A DNA stretch of 36,983 nucleotides from Bradyrhizobium sp. (GCF_030654605.1 NZ_JAURXB010000144.1:1-36983), one strand, 5' to 3'; counted from the stretch's first letter, positions 6,315 through 16,319 are shown. Numbers and translations: made by a program. The notes: generated by a model not told the origin, from the sequence alone.

Positions 6315-9191
6315 TCACTCCTTGCCCTTGCCTTTGCCGCCGCGGCCGGACGGCTTGGGCTCATCGGGTCCAGCACCTGCGGGGACTGGTCCCTCGTCCT
6401 TCGGCCTGGGCGGTTGGGCTTCCTTGCCGACACGCTGCAGGTCGCTGGCCTCGCGCATCAGCCCGCCCATCTTGGCGAGGCTGCCGCCCTCGATCCCGAT
6501 TTCTTTCAGCACCTGATCGATCAGCGGCGCCTGCACCCGGTAGCGCAGCGCCGATTCGATCACCTCGTCGGTGGGCGTGCGCGAGCCGCCGCCGCCATTG
6601 CCGGCCATGCCGCCCAGCCCGTCGACATGCAGGATGCGGATGCCCTCGATCTTTTCCATCGGCTTGACGCTTTCGCGAACGATGCCCTCGATCCGGTCCA
6701 GCAGCCGGCGCCGGAACAGGCCATAGCGCGCCTCGTCGGTGAGCGCATTTTCGGCCTCGTAGAGCAGCTTCTGCGCTTCCGCGTCGACCGCGGCACGGAT
6801 CGCATGGGCCTCGGCCTCGATGCGCTTCTCGTCGGCGTTCTTCCGCGCCAGCATGATCTCGACCGTGGTGCGCCGTTTGGCGTTCTCGCTTTCGCGCACC
6901 GTCTTGACGATCTCCTCGGCCTCCACCGCCTTGGCCTTCGCCATCTCGGCCTTCACCTGGGCCGCGGATTCCAGCAACGACTTCTCGAAGATCGCGATCG
7001 CCTTGTCCATCACAGCGCTCTCGACCTCGCGCTCGCGACCGACCTCGAGCTTGCGCAAATCGAGGTCGCGGCCGATACGGGCTTCATCGAGGCCGCGTTC
7101 GGAGGCGATCCGCGCGCGTTCGATCTCCTCGCGCGCGGCGATCTCGGATTCCTGCAGCGCCTGATTGCGTGCGATATCGAGCTGTTCGAGCGCCTTGCGC
7201 CGCTCCAGCCGCGCCACTTCCAGTTCGCGCTCGCGCGTGATGTCGACCTTCTCGATCTCCTGGCGCGCATTGATCTCGGCCGCGCGCACGGCGCGGTCCG
7301 AATCAACCCGCTCGATCCTGCGCGCGGAGGTGGCTATGACGCGCTCCTCTTCGGCGATTTCGATAATCTTCTTCTGATCGATCTGCAGCACCTCGCGGCT
7401 CTTCGACGCCGCGATCCGCCCCTTGTCGATCGCCAGCTCGGCCTCGATGCGGCTGACCTCGACCGCGTCGCGCTTCTTGATCTCGGCGGTCTCGATCGCC
7501 TTGGCGCGGCTGATGTCGAGGCTGCGGATTTCGAGATCGGAGGCGATGCGCGCGGTCTCGGTCGCTTCGCGCGCGGCGATCTCGGCGCCTTCCAGCTTCT
7601 GCGTCCGCGCGATCTCCTGCGACCGGGTTTCCTGTTCTGCGAGGATGCGATGCGCCGCGATTTCCTTCTCGTTGGAAATCCGCGCCGCTTCCACCGCGTG
7701 CAGTGCGGCGATCTCGGCCTCGTCAATCGCCTGGTTGCGGGTGATGGTGAGCGCGCGAACCTTCTCCTCCTGGAGGATGCGGGCGGACTCCACCAGCTCC
7801 TTCGACGCGATGGTTTCCTGCTGGACAGTGCGATCACGGACGATCTCGCGCGCCAGCCGCTTTTCCTCAGCGGCGAGGCGGTTGGCGATGATGGCGCTGT
7901 TGCGGGCGATTTCCGCGGTTTCGGTAGCGAGCCGCGCGGCGATATCGGCCTCCTCGATGGACCGCCGCTTGGCGATATCGAGGCCCGAAATCCGCTGCTC
8001 GTTGGCGATCCGGTCGGTGCTGACGGACGCTTCCTGCGCAATCCGGGCACGCTCGGTGGATTCGCGCGCGGCGATCTCGGCTGCCTGCAGCGCGCGCACC
8101 TGTTCGATCTCGCGCTCACGGATCTCGCGGTCGGCGGTGATGCGGAACTCCTTGATCAGCTGGTCATTGGCGATCCGCGCCTTCTCCACCGTCTCGCGCG
8201 CCGCGATCTCGGCCTGGTCGACGATCTGGCTGCGCTCGATCTCGCGCTGGCGGACGTCGCGCTCGGAGGAAATTCTCGCCTCGCTGATCGCCCGCTCATT
8301 GCCAATCCGCGATTTCTCGATTTCCTCGCGCGCATTGATCTGGGCCTGCTCGGCCTCGGTGTCGCGCATCGCGCGCTCCCGGGCGATTTCGGCGCGTTGC
8401 ACGGCGCGTCGCACCTCGACGTCGCGCTGCTGCTCCAGTCGCGCCACTTCGCTCTCGCGCTCGATCTCGAGCGACTGCTTCTCCGCCTCGAGATTGCGCG
8501 AGCGGATCTTGATCATCGAGTCCTGCTCGATGTCGTTGCGCGTCTTGCGCCGGCCCTCGATCTGCTCGATCAGGTGGGTCAGGCCCTCGGCGTCGAAGCG
8601 GTTGGAGGCGTTGAAGTATTGCAGGTCGGTCTGGTCGAGATTGGTCAGCGCCACCGATTCCAGTTCCAGCCCGTTCTGGGCGAGCGCCTCGGCGGCGGCC
8701 TCCTTGACCTTGGCGAGATAAACCCCGCGCTGCTCGTGCATGTCTTCCATCGTCATCTCGGAGGCGACCGAGCGGATCGCCGAAACGAACTTGCCTGACA
8801 ACAACGCGTGCAATGTCTCCGGTTGCATGGTGCGCCGGCCGAGCGTCGAGGCCGCCAGCGACACCGCCTCGGGGGTGGCGCGGACGCGGACGTAGAAGTC
8901 GGCGTCGATGTCGACCCGCATCCGGTCGCGGGTGATGATGGCGTCGTCCTGGCCGCGATGTACCCGCATCTGCAGCACGTTCATGTTCACCGGCGTGATG
9001 TCATGGATGAACGGCAGCACGAAGGCGCCGGAGTCTATCACCACTTTTTCGCCGGAAAGGCCGGTACGGACGAACGCCGCTTCCTTCGACGAGCGCCGGT
9101 AAAGCCAGTTCACCAGATAGACGACGATCGCGATCGCGATGATCGCGACGATCAGCCAGAGAATGAGCGCTCCGATCAGCTGGCCTGACAT
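6315..9191 (-). CDS. Flotillin/SPFH-family membrane protein with very long hendecad coiled coil (YqiK-like)
   Basis: 958 residues, about 1.7 to 2 times the usual flotillin length. A membrane segment (LIGALILWLIVAIIAIAIVV) is at residues ~4-28. The SPFH/band-7 domain follows at ~40-190 (SGAFVLPFIHDITPVNM; MRVDIDADFYVRV). Residues ~200-780 are an Ala/Glu/Arg/Ile-rich helix built on 11-residue periods, with the block AEIAARE.TE.ARIA recurring mostly every 44 or 33 residues. A conserved flotillin-like end (~780-930) is followed by a Pro/Gly/Lys-rich tail. Flotillins form membrane microdomain scaffolds or large cages. Its place inside a transport/hydroxylase operon suggests it organises that complex at the inner membrane (inference). 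The start at 9191 has GGAGGGAG upstream. Confidence 0.9.
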   Translation of the reverse strand: MSGQLIGALILWLIVAIIAIAIVVYLVNWLYRRSSKEAAFVRTGLSGEKVVIDSGAFVLPFIHDITPVNMNVLQMRVHRGQDDAIITRDRMRVDIDADFYVRVRATPEAVSLAASTLGRRTMQPETLHALLSGKFVSAIRSVASEMTMEDMHEQRGVYLAKVKEAAAEALAQNGLELESVALTNLDQTDLQYFNASNRFDAEGLTHLIEQIEGRRKTRNDIEQDSMIKIRSRNLEAEKQSLEIERESEVARLEQQRDVEVRRAVQRAEIARERAMRDTEAEQAQINAREEIEKSRIGNERAISEARISSERDVRQREIERSQIVDQAEIAARETVEKARIANDQLIKEFRITADREIREREIEQVRALQAAEIAARESTERARIAQEASVSTDRIANEQRISGLDIAKRRSIEEADIAARLATETAEIARNSAIIANRLAAEEKRLAREIVRDRTVQQETIASKELVESARILQEEKVRALTITRNQAIDEAEIAALHAVEAARISNEKEIAAHRILAEQETRSQEIARTQKLEGAEIAAREATETARIASDLEIRSLDISRAKAIETAEIKKRDAVEVSRIEAELAIDKGRIAASKSREVLQIDQKKIIEIAEEERVIATSARRIERVDSDRAVRAAEINARQEIEKVDITRERELEVARLERRKALEQLDIARNQALQESEIAAREEIERARIASERGLDEARIGRDLDLRKLEVGREREVESAVMDKAIAIFEKSLLESAAQVKAEMAKAKAVEAEEIVKTVRESENAKRRTTVEIMLARKNADEKRIEAEAHAIRAAVDAEAQKLLYEAENALTDEARYGLFRRRLLDRIEGIVRESVKPMEKIEGIRILHVDGLGGMAGNGGGGSRTPTDEVIESALRYRVQAPLIDQVLKEIGIEGGSLAKMGGLMREASDLQRVGKEAQPPRPKDEGPVPAGAGPDEPKPSGRGGKGKGKE

Positions 9192-9230
9192 GTCTGTTCT
9201 CCCTCCACGAAGTGCTGTCGCATGGTCCGT

Positions 9231-10064
9231 TCAGCCACGGCTGATGGCCTTGAATTTGCGGGTCTGCTCGCGGATCGCGACTTCCACCGGCAGCCGCTCC
9301 ATCGAGGAGGCGCCGTAGAAGCCATGGCAATGCCGCGAGGTCTTGATGACGAATTCGGCGTCCTCGGGTTCTGCCACCGGGCCGCCATGCACGAGGATGA
9401 TCGCGTCGGGCTTCACCGCGAGCGCCGCGGCCGCCCAGACGTCGAGAATGGCCGGAACGTCCTGGAGCTTCAGCGCGGTCCGTGCCCCGATCGCGCCACC
9501 CGCGGTCAGCCCGAAATGACAGACGATGATGTCGGCGCCGGCGCCCGCCATCGCCGCGGCATCGTCGGCCGAGAACACATAGGGCGTGGTCAACAGGCCT
9601 CTGGCGCCGGCGAGCGCGATCATCTCGACCTCGAGCGCGTAGGACATGCCGGTTTCCTCCAGCCCCAGGCGGAAGCTGCCGTCGATCAGACCGACCGTCG
9701 GAAAGTTCTGCACGCCGGAGAACCCCGCGGCTTTCACCTCGTCGAGGAAACGATCCATGCTGCGGAACGGGTCGGTGGCGCAGACGCCGGCCAGCACCGG
9801 CGTCTTCTTCACCACCGGCAGCACCTCGGCGGCCATCTCCATCACGATCGCATTGGCATCGCCGTAGGGCATCAGGCCGGACAGCGAACCGCGCCCGGCC
9901 ATCCGGAAGCGGCCGGAATTGTAGATCACGATCAGGTCGATGCCGCCGGCTTCCTCGCATTTGGCGGACAGGCCTGTGCCCGCGCCGCCACCGACGATCG
10001 GCTCGCCGCGCGCGATCATCGCGTGAAACCTGGTGAGAAGGGCCTGCCGATCAATCGCTGCCAT
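9231..10064 (-). CDS. PEP_hydrolase-like TIM-barrel protein (C-terminal half of Tm-1 type proteins)
   Basis: 277 residues of the family called phosphoenolpyruvate hydrolase-like or TIM-barrel signal transduction (PF09370 type). Recognisable parts are [56 protein letters not shown] and [12 protein letters not shown]. The same domain forms the C-terminal half of the tomato virus-resistance protein Tm-1, whose N-terminal half is the UPF0261 domain found here in the gene 11 nt upstream. The biochemical role of the bacterial protein is not established; a TIM-barrel lyase or hydrolase acting with the UPF0261 protein is plausible. The start at 10064 is the first ATG after the upstream stop. Confidence 0.88.
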   Translation of the reverse strand: MAAIDRQALLTRFHAMIARGEPIVGGGAGTGLSAKCEEAGGIDLIVIYNSGRFRMAGRGSLSGLMPYGDANAIVMEMAAEVLPVVKKTPVLAGVCATDPFRSMDRFLDEVKAAGFSGVQNFPTVGLIDGSFRLGLEETGMSYALEVEMIALAGARGLLTTPYVFSADDAAAMAGAGADIIVCHFGLTAGGAIGARTALKLQDVPAILDVWAAAALAVKPDAIILVHGGPVAEPEDAEFVIKTSRHCHGFYGASSMERLPVEVAIREQTRKFKAISRG

Positions 10065-10075
10065 GCTGTGATCCC

Positions 10076-12331
10076 CTACCGGCCTGCCGCGCGCGCGCGC
10101 GGCCGTGCGCCTTGCATCGCTCGAAAGTGTTGCCCCAGCGCGGCCGCAAATGCCGGACTGTTGATATGATGCGGTACGCGGATGAGCTGGCGCGACGCCG
10201 TCTGCCGCACACTCGCCTCCAGCGCGCCGAACAGCGCGTCGCGCGCCGCGGCGTCGAAGAACGGCTTGCCTGCCTCGTCCAGTGCCGAGACCCCGCCCTC
10301 CGGCAGCAGGAAGCGTACCTGGCCTTCCATCAGATTAAGCCGATCGCCGATCCAGTGGCCCATCTCGGCATTCTCCGAAGGCAGTGTCCGCATCAGGGTC
10401 ACCTGCGGATTGTGCTGATGGAGTAACCGGCCGCGGTAGCGCTCGGGGACGGTGTCGGGCGCGCCGAAATTGACCATGTCGAGCGCGCCGACCGAGCCGA
10501 CATAGGGAATCCGGGTGCGGATGATGGCCCCGAGGCGGTCTTCGGTCGCCGGAAAAACGCCGCCGAACAGCAGATCGGCGATTTCGGTGGTCGAGACGTC
10601 GATCACCGCCGACACCAGGCCGCCGTCGACCAGCTTCTCCATCGACTGACCACCGATGCCGGTAGCGTGGAACACCAGGCATTCGTAATCGTCGCCGATC
10701 AACTTTATCACCTGTTGCACGCAAGGCGTGGTGACGCCGAACATCGTAAGGCCGACCAGCGGCCGGTCTTCGCCGCGGCGCGGCGGCGGCGCCTTGCTCG
10801 CCTCCAGCCGCGCCCTCGCCATCCCGGCCATCGCCTGCGCGCCGTTCGCCAGCACCTGTCGCGAGATTGCGTTCAGGCCCTGAACGTCGGTGACCGAATA
10901 CATCATCATGATATCGGAGGGGCCGACATAGGCCCGCGTGTTGCCGGAAGCGACGGTGGAGATCATCAGCTTCGGCACGCCGACCGGCAGCGCCCGCATC
11001 GCTGGCGTCGCCAACGCCGTGGCGCCGGAGCCGCCGGCGGAAATCAGGCCCAGCAGCCTGACGCCGTCGCTGCCGGACTTGCCCTTCACCCAGGCCTCGA
11101 ACGCCTCTGCCATCGCCGCCACGGCGGCGCCGCGCTCGGCATTGAATATGCCGGCGGAACCGCGCGGGTGATGCAGCGCGATCTCCAGCGGCGGCACGTC
11201 CGCGCCGGAGATCCGGCCCGTGGTCGACAGATCGATCAACTTTACAGGCAGACCCGCCGCCTTGATGATGTCGGCGATGAAGCGCAGCTCCTCGCCCTTG
11301 GTGTCGAGTGTGCCGGCCACCGCGACGAACGGCTCGTTGAGACCACCTACGCTGCGCCCGACCTTGCGATCGGATGCGGCTATCGTCGCGGCGATCGGCG
11401 TGCGCGTCATGGTGCGCGCGGAGGCCTCGATCCGCACCGCCGCAACATCGGGACTCCAGCGAGTCGGCAGCACCGGGTTCGACAGATAGACCCGGATGGG
11501 CGCATCGCCGCGCGCCGGCGGCGCCGGCGCCCGGCGACCGCCGGGTTCGCTCGCGGCCGCAGGCGAAGGTTCGATCTCCTCGTGGCCATGGCGGCCGACA
11601 CCGAGCAGGCGCTGCTGCAGGTCGCGATCGGCCGCCAGCCGCACCGCCTCGATCACCCGGTTGACGCGGCCATTGACCATGATGGCGACCGTGTCGGAGA
11701 TCTCGGTCGCCACGCCGATGTTCTGCTCGATGACGAGGATGGCGACATCGCCCTCCTCGGACAGCCGCACCAGCATGTCCTCGACCTGCGCGACGATGAC
11801 AGGCGCGAGGCCTTCGGTCGGCTCGTCCATGATCAAGAGCCGCGGATTGAGCAACAGCGCCCGCGAGATCGCCAGCATCTGTTGCTCGCCGCCGGAGAGC
11901 TGAGAGCCGGCATTGTTCTTGCGCTCGGCAAGCCGCGGAAAGGTGTCGTAGATCCGCTCCGGCGTCCAGCTGCCGCGCGGCCCGCGCTGCGCCAGCCGCA
12001 GATGCTCGTCGACGCTCAGCGATCGCCACAGCCGCCGGCCCTGCGGCACATAGCCGATGCCGAGCCGGGCGATGTCGGTGGTGGAGCGGCCGATCAGCTC
12101 CTCGCCAAACGCGCTGATCGAACCGCTCGACACCGGCACCAGGCCCATGATCGCCTTGCACAGCGAGGTTTTGCCCATGCCGTTGCGTCCGACCAGGCTC
12201 AGCACACCGTCCTGCAGGGTCAGATCGACGCCCTGCAGCGCGTGCGAGCGGCCGTAATACAGGTTCAGCCCGCGAACCTGCAGTGCCGGCATCGTGCCGC
12301 GCAGTGGCGGACGGCGGTCAGTGCTGGGCAT
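10076..12331 (-). CDS. Fusion: LivF-type ABC ATPase + Tm-1-like ATP-binding (UPF0261) domain
   Basis: 751 residues with two domains. Residues ~15-245 are a LivF-type ABC ATPase: Walker A GRNGMGKT (48-55), signature LSGGEQ (145-150), Walker [14 protein letters not shown] (165-177), and the H-loop replaced by IEQN as usual in LivF. A Pro/Ala-rich linker spans ~248-330. Residues ~334-740 are a full UPF0261/Tm-1-like domain ([70 protein letters not shown]). Start at 12331 has GGAGG upstream and overlaps livG by 14 nt. The frame is continuous through the linker, so the fusion is real in this sequence. The ATPase half should pair with LivG and the LivH/LivM permeases; the Tm-1 half pairs by context with the TIM-barrel gene downstream. 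Confidence 0.92.
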   Translation of the reverse strand: MPSTDRRPPLRGTMPALQVRGLNLYYGRSHALQGVDLTLQDGVLSLVGRNGMGKTSLCKAIMGLVPVSSGSISAFGEELIGRSTTDIARLGIGYVPQGRRLWRSLSVDEHLRLAQRGPRGSWTPERIYDTFPRLAERKNNAGSQLSGGEQQMLAISRALLLNPRLLIMDEPTEGLAPVIVAQVEDMLVRLSEEGDVAILVIEQNIGVATEISDTVAIMVNGRVNRVIEAVRLAADRDLQQRLLGVGRHGHEEIEPSPAAASEPGGRRAPAPPARGDAPIRVYLSNPVLPTRWSPDVAAVRIEASARTMTRTPIAATIAASDRKVGRSVGGLNEPFVAVAGTLDTKGEELRFIADIIKAAGLPVKLIDLSTTGRISGADVPPLEIALHHPRGSAGIFNAERGAAVAAMAEAFEAWVKGKSGSDGVRLLGLISAGGSGATALATPAMRALPVGVPKLMISTVASGNTRAYVGPSDIMMMYSVTDVQGLNAISRQVLANGAQAMAGMARARLEASKAPPPRRGEDRPLVGLTMFGVTTPCVQQVIKLIGDDYECLVFHATGIGGQSMEKLVDGGLVSAVIDVSTTEIADLLFGGVFPATEDRLGAIIRTRIPYVGSVGALDMVNFGAPDTVPERYRGRLLHQHNPQVTLMRTLPSENAEMGHWIGDRLNLMEGQVRFLLPEGGVSALDEAGKPFFDAAARDALFGALEASVRQTASRQLIRVPHHINSPAFAAALGQHFRAMQGARPRARAAGR

Positions 12332-13127
12332 GACCGCCTCCGAGATAAAGCTCCTGAACTTCCGGATCGGATTCGATCTCGTCGGACCGGCCTTCCTTGA
12401 AGATCCGGCCGTTGTGCATCATCGTCACGCTGTCGGCGACACGCAGCGCGACATCCATGTCGTGTTCGATGATGATGAAGCCGATGTGCGCCGGCAGCGA
12501 GGTCAAAATCGTCACCAGATCGGCGCGCTCGGTCGGCGACAGTCCCGCCGCAGGCTCGTCGAACAGCACGAAGCGCGGCGCGCCGGACAGCGCCAGCGCA
12601 ACTTCGAGCTGCCGCTGCTGGCCATAGGCCAGTTCGCCGACCAGGCGGTCCTTGTCGTCGGTCAGGTGCACAGCCGCGACCAGTATCTCCGCTGCATGCA
12701 CGAGTGCATCGTCGGGGCGGGGCCGGACCAGCGAGAAGCGGTTTCGCGAAACGCCGCAGCAGGCCAGATAGACATTGTCCATCACGCTCAGCCCGGTGAA
12801 GAGCGAGGATATCTGGTAGGTGCGGCGCAAGCCCCGACGGATGCGCTCGTGAGGTGGGAAGACCGTTACATCCTCGCCAAAGAACCGGACCAGGCCCGCT
12901 GTGGGCAGAAAATCCCCGGTGATGCAGTTGAACAGCGTGGTCTTGCCCGCGCCGTTCGAGCCGAGAACCGCCCGCCTTTCACCCGGTTTCACCGAAAGCG
13001 TCACGTCCGAGATTGCGGCCAGCGCGCCGAACATCTTGGTGATGCCGCGCAGTTCCAGCGCATTGCCGGAGCTGGCATTGCCAGCCCCGGGCATGTTAAT
13101 CCGGGAAGACACGACAGGCGCGTTCAT
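12318..13127 (-). CDS. livG: Branched-chain amino acid type ABC transporter ATPase (LivG-like)
   Basis: 269 residues. Walker A is GSNGAGKT at 56-63; the signature region is the LivG-type [15 protein letters not shown]; Walker B is [13 protein letters not shown]; the switch histidine is in IIIEHDMD. The ATG at 13127 overlaps the livM stop as ATGA, the usual coupled arrangement. The ~20-residue N-terminal extension before the ABC fold is not conserved. The symbol marks the family; the transported substrate need not be leucine. Related transporters next to catabolic oxidoreductases often carry aromatic acids or amides. Confidence 0.93.
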   Translation of the reverse strand: MNAPVVSSRINMPGAGNASSGNALELRGITKMFGALAAISDVTLSVKPGERRAVLGSNGAGKTTLFNCITGDFLPTAGLVRFFGEDVTVFPPHERIRRGLRRTYQISSLFTGLSVMDNVYLACCGVSRNRFSLVRPRPDDALVHAAEILVAAVHLTDDKDRLVGELAYGQQRQLEVALALSGAPRFVLFDEPAAGLSPTERADLVTILTSLPAHIGFIIIEHDMDVALRVADSVTMMHNGRIFKEGRSDEIESDPEVQELYLGGGHAQH

Positions 13128-14185
13128 GCCCCGCCTCCCGTCGCTGCGGCCTTCCGCGCCGCGACGCCCGCGCGCCAGCGATCCCACAGCCCGAGCACAC
13201 CATCCGGCGAGAACAGCACGATCGCCAGGAAGCCGATCCCGATGATCAGCTTGAAGCGATCCGCCGCAAATCCGAAAAAGCCGAGAATGTCGGTCGAGAA
13301 CACCTGCAGCAACACGTAGATGAACGCGCCGATAAACGGTCCGAGCGGACGGCGGATGCCGCCGACCACCGCGACCACGAGCACATCGATCGCGGAGGAA
13401 ACACCGATCGTGCCCGGCGCGATCTGCGCATTCTGCCAGACCAGAAGAATGCCGCCCGCGGAGGCGAAAACGCTCGTCAGGGCGTAGGCCGCCACGCGAT
13501 GGGCGGTCACGTTGAAACCCAGTGCCGCCATGCGGCGCGGGTTGTCGCGCACGCCCTGGAGGGCGAGCCCGAAGGGAGCGCGCGCAAGATACACGACTGC
13601 GCCGTAGCAAAGAACGGCGCAGGCGAGCGTAAGGTAGTAGAAAGGCACGGGAGCGCGCCAGTTCACACCGAAAAGCTTCGGCGGCAACACGAGATTGAAC
13701 CCGGAATAGCCGTTGAAGATCGAGTAGTTCTGTCGGGTGAAATAGAAGAAGGCCGCCGCGATCGCGAGCGTGATCATGATGGTGTAGATGCCATCCGTGC
13801 GAACGGCGAGCGCGCCGCATATCGTCGCGAAAAGTGCCGCAATCAGGAAGGCGGCCGGAATCACGATCCACCAGGAAAGGCCGAGACTGACATTGGCCGC
13901 GCCGGACGGCCCAAGGATTGCGACCATGTAGCCGGCCATTCCGGCAATCGACATTTGCAGCAGGCTCACCATTCCGCCATAGCCGGCAAGGAACATCAGG
14001 CTGAGCCCGATCATGCCCAGAATGAAGGTCCAGCCCATGATCTGGAACAGCCAGAAATTGTTGGCCACGACCGGCAGCAACAGCAGGATCAAACCGAAGA
14101 TCCACCAGGGGACGGGAATGCGCTCGGACCACATCCGCTGTTCGACGGGGCTGGTGAAGCGAGGGGCTTGATCGGCAACCGACAT
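13124..14185 (-). CDS. livM: Branched-chain amino acid type ABC transporter permease (LivM-like)
   Basis: 353 residues, strongly hydrophobic with about eight to ten membrane segments. The LivM markers are seen: LAGYGGMVSLLQMSIAGMAGY near residues 65-85, and the EAA-like cytoplasmic loop VRDNPRRMAALGFNVTAHRV. It starts at the ATG at 14185, 3 nt after livH, and overlaps livG by 4 nt. With LivH it forms the membrane channel. Confidence 0.93.
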   Translation of the reverse strand: MSVADQAPRFTSPVEQRMWSERIPVPWWIFGLILLLLPVVANNFWLFQIMGWTFILGMIGLSLMFLAGYGGMVSLLQMSIAGMAGYMVAILGPSGAANVSLGLSWWIVIPAAFLIAALFATICGALAVRTDGIYTIMITLAIAAAFFYFTRQNYSIFNGYSGFNLVLPPKLFGVNWRAPVPFYYLTLACAVLCYGAVVYLARAPFGLALQGVRDNPRRMAALGFNVTAHRVAAYALTSVFASAGGILLVWQNAQIAPGTIGVSSAIDVLVVAVVGGIRRPLGPFIGAFIYVLLQVFSTDILGFFGFAADRFKLIIGIGFLAIVLFSPDGVLGLWDRWRAGVAARKAAATGGGA

Positions 14186-14188
14186 GTC

Positions 14189-15205
14189 CTATCGCCTCGT
14201 TCCCAGAAGGCCCTGCGGCCGAAACGCCAGCACCGCCGCCATGATGAGGAAGGTGAGAACGATCGAATAGGTCGGCGCGTAGACAAACCCCATCTGCTCG
14301 GCCACTCCGATGATCAGCGCCCCCAAAGCCGCGCCGACGATCGACCCCATGCCTCCGACGATCACCACCACGAGGCTCGCCAGCAGGAAACGCGTATCCT
14401 CGCCCGGCGACAGCGACTGGAACGTGGCACCGATGATCCCCGCGATACCGGCAAGCCCGGCGCCGAAGCCGAACACTGCCAGAAACACCAGGTGGATGCG
14501 CACGCCGGAAGCGGCCAGCATCTCCCGGTCGTCCACGCCCGCACGGATCAGCATCCCAAGCGCGGTGCGGTTCAAAACGAGCCACATCGCGATGCCGATC
14601 ACGATTGCCGCGACCAGGATCCAGACGCGCACGGACGGGTAGCGCAGCCAGGTGACCGCGCCGGTCGAGTCGTTGACGTTGCTCACAAGGGGCAATTCCA
14701 TCGGCCCCTGCAGGAATTGCGGCGCCAGGATCGAATACGATTGCCCGCCCCACCACCAGAGCATGAGGTCGGCAAACACGATCGAAAGCCCGATGCTGAC
14801 CAGCGTCTGGCGGAGCTCTTCGCCTTCCATTTTCGAGAAGATGAAGAACTGCATCAAGAGCCCGATCAGCCCCACGACGATGAACACGATCGGAAATGCC
14901 AGCAGCCACGAACCCGAGGCGGTCGCGACCTCGTAGCCGAGATATCCGCCGATCAGGAACAATGAGCCATGCGCGAGGTTGACGACGCGCATCAGGCCGA
15001 AAATCAGCGTGAAGCCGGCTGCTACGAGGAAATAGAGCGCACCAAGCGTGATGCCGCCCAAAAGCGCATTCAGGAAGATCTGCTTGCGGCCCCAGGTCGC
15101 CACCAGTTCGGGTGGCCAGGGGGCCAGCACAAGATACAGGAACGCTATGGCCAAGAGGATGAAAATCAGGCTCCAGAGCGGATAGCGCTTGATGAAATTG
15201 TCCAT
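14189..15205 (-). CDS. livH: Branched-chain amino acid type ABC transporter permease (LivH-like)
   Basis: 338 residues, about eight membrane segments. LivH-type motifs are GGITLGALYFLVAAGFTLIF, GLMRVVNLAHGSLFLIGGY and the loop AASGVRIHLVFLAVFGFGAG. The ATG at 15205 (MDNFIKRYPL) is my preferred start. An in-frame GTG at 15247 would add 14 residues that look unconserved. The ribosome site for 15205 is weak, so the start is less certain than for its neighbours. This is the first gene of the tight run that continues to the left edge; a candidate AraC-type operator lies 85-120 nt upstream. Confidence 0.9.
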   Translation of the reverse strand: MDNFIKRYPLWSLIFILLAIAFLYLVLAPWPPELVATWGRKQIFLNALLGGITLGALYFLVAAGFTLIFGLMRVVNLAHGSLFLIGGYLGYEVATASGSWLLAFPIVFIVVGLIGLLMQFFIFSKMEGEELRQTLVSIGLSIVFADLMLWWWGGQSYSILAPQFLQGPMELPLVSNVNDSTGAVTWLRYPSVRVWILVAAIVIGIAMWLVLNRTALGMLIRAGVDDREMLAASGVRIHLVFLAVFGFGAGLAGIAGIIGATFQSLSPGEDTRFLLASLVVVIVGGMGSIVGAALGALIIGVAEQMGFVYAPTYSIVLTFLIMAAVLAFRPQGLLGTRR

Positions 15206-15346
15206 CTCAGAACGGCCCGGCAGGCTTCCGTGGCGGACCTTCGCCACCGTTAGAATGAAGGCTAGATTGAAGTTCCCGGCCTGTCCTTCCCCGAACGTCT
15301 TTTCTCTAGCCCGAACGTCTCTTCTTTGGCGTGCAGCACCTCTTTT
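15206..15346 (-). promoter_or_regulatory. Promoter region of the livH-led operon
   Basis: This 141-base gap lies between the end of the AraC-type gene and the livH start and holds the direct repeat described separately. On the minus strand AT-richer sequence with TTCAATCTA and TTCATTCTA follows the repeat and could hold a -10 element, but I see no convincing pair of promoter boxes. Confidence 0.45.
15290..15325 (-). promoter_or_regulatory. Direct repeat, candidate AraC-family operator
   Basis: On the minus strand two 16-base copies, AGAAGAGACGTTCGGG and AGAAAAGACGTTCGGG, differ by one base and are separated by 4 bases. The start-to-start distance is 20 bases, about two helical turns. This layout is typical of AraC/XylS-family sites, where two direct half-sites are bound on one face of the DNA. 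It lies between the AraC-type gene and livH. Binding by the neighbouring regulator is inferred. Confidence 0.6.
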
Positions 15347-16183
15347 TCAGTGCGCGAGGCCGGCGACGCTGCGCCGGTAGGCGCTCGGCGGCACGACGCC
15401 ATTGGCGATGAAGAACCGCGAGAAGCTCGCCGGGGTCGCAAAACCGAGATCAAGCCCGATTTCAGAAACCGTTTCCCTGCCTCTGGCCAATCGCTCGATC
15501 GCGCGCTCCATGCGCAGGGCGTTGAGGAAGATCGTCGGGGGCAGACCCATCTGCTCGCGAAACAGCTTGAAGAAATGCGGGCGCGAAAGACCGGCGTTTC
15601 GCGAAATCTGTGCAAGGTCGACGGGTTCGCCGAGCCTCTCGCTCAGGAGGCTGATCGCGCGCCTCAGGCGGAAATCCCGCAGTCCCGAGCATTGGGCAGC
15701 CGGCCTGTCAGCCGCGCTCGTCCACTGCCAGGTTTGATCGAAGGCCGCCTGGGTGAGGGCACTGAGCCGGTCTTCGAAAGAGCCGTCGCATCCGCCATGG
15801 TCGGCGAGAAGCCGTGCGGTTTCCGAGACAAGCCGGGTGATGTGATCGCTCATTTCGACGGTTGAGCGGCCGAAGCGCAGGATTTCGAAGGCCGTGTGGC
15901 TCGCATTAACAAACCAGCCAGGGCGGATGTACAGAACGAGCGTCAGCGTTGGTTCCCGGCGGTCAATCGGCGCAAAATAATGCGGTTGCCATGGGCTGAT
16001 TGCCGTTGCGCTCCGGGTCGTGAGCGGCAAGGTCTTGCCATCGATAACTACGCTGGCGACCGGTCCGCTGACGTGGAAGATCAGATGCCCCTCGCGATGG
16101 GCGTGCGGCACCATCGGCCGATCGAGCTCATAGAGACAGGCGCGCCCGAACGCACCATGTGCGACCGCGTGAGCGATACTCAT
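15347..16183 (-). CDS. AraC-family transcriptional regulator
   Basis: 278 residues. The N-terminal ~130 form a cupin-like effector domain (YELDRPMVPHAHREGHLIFHV; WQPHYFAPI). The C-terminal ~100 hold two helix-turn-helix units: VDLAQISRNAGLSRPHFFKLF and SEIGLDLGFATPASFSRFF, followed by the family's P-S-A-Y-R-R ending. The ATG at 16183 has a strong GGGGAGGAA upstream; the longer open frame to 16258 lacks a site. It sits between the upstream dehydrogenase gene and the livH operon, all in the same direction, so it most likely controls this catabolic/transport cluster, probably through the repeat at 15290-15325. Confidence 0.93.
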   Translation of the reverse strand: MSIAHAVAHGAFGRACLYELDRPMVPHAHREGHLIFHVSGPVASVVIDGKTLPLTTRSATAISPWQPHYFAPIDRREPTLTLVLYIRPGWFVNASHTAFEILRFGRSTVEMSDHITRLVSETARLLADHGGCDGSFEDRLSALTQAAFDQTWQWTSAADRPAAQCSGLRDFRLRRAISLLSERLGEPVDLAQISRNAGLSRPHFFKLFREQMGLPPTIFLNALRMERAIERLARGRETVSEIGLDLGFATPASFSRFFIANGVVPPSAYRRSVAGLAH

Positions 16184-16319
16184 CGGTTTCCTCCCCGCCC
16201 ATCTTTGTGCGCGGTAAAGGAGGAATGTATAAGGAGATCGCGTTGTGACAACAGGCAAATTGCCCCGGCCGCCACCGGTCCAGGCCGTTTGCCTCGCGCC
16301 GGGTGCTCCTCGTTCGTGC

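Noticed and set aside
6414..8798. 794-residue plus-strand frame opposite the flotillin gene
   Set aside because: It is an antisense shadow of the repetitive coiled-coil coding sequence; composition is Leu/Asp/Arg-rich with no domain, and the minus-strand protein has clear family motifs.
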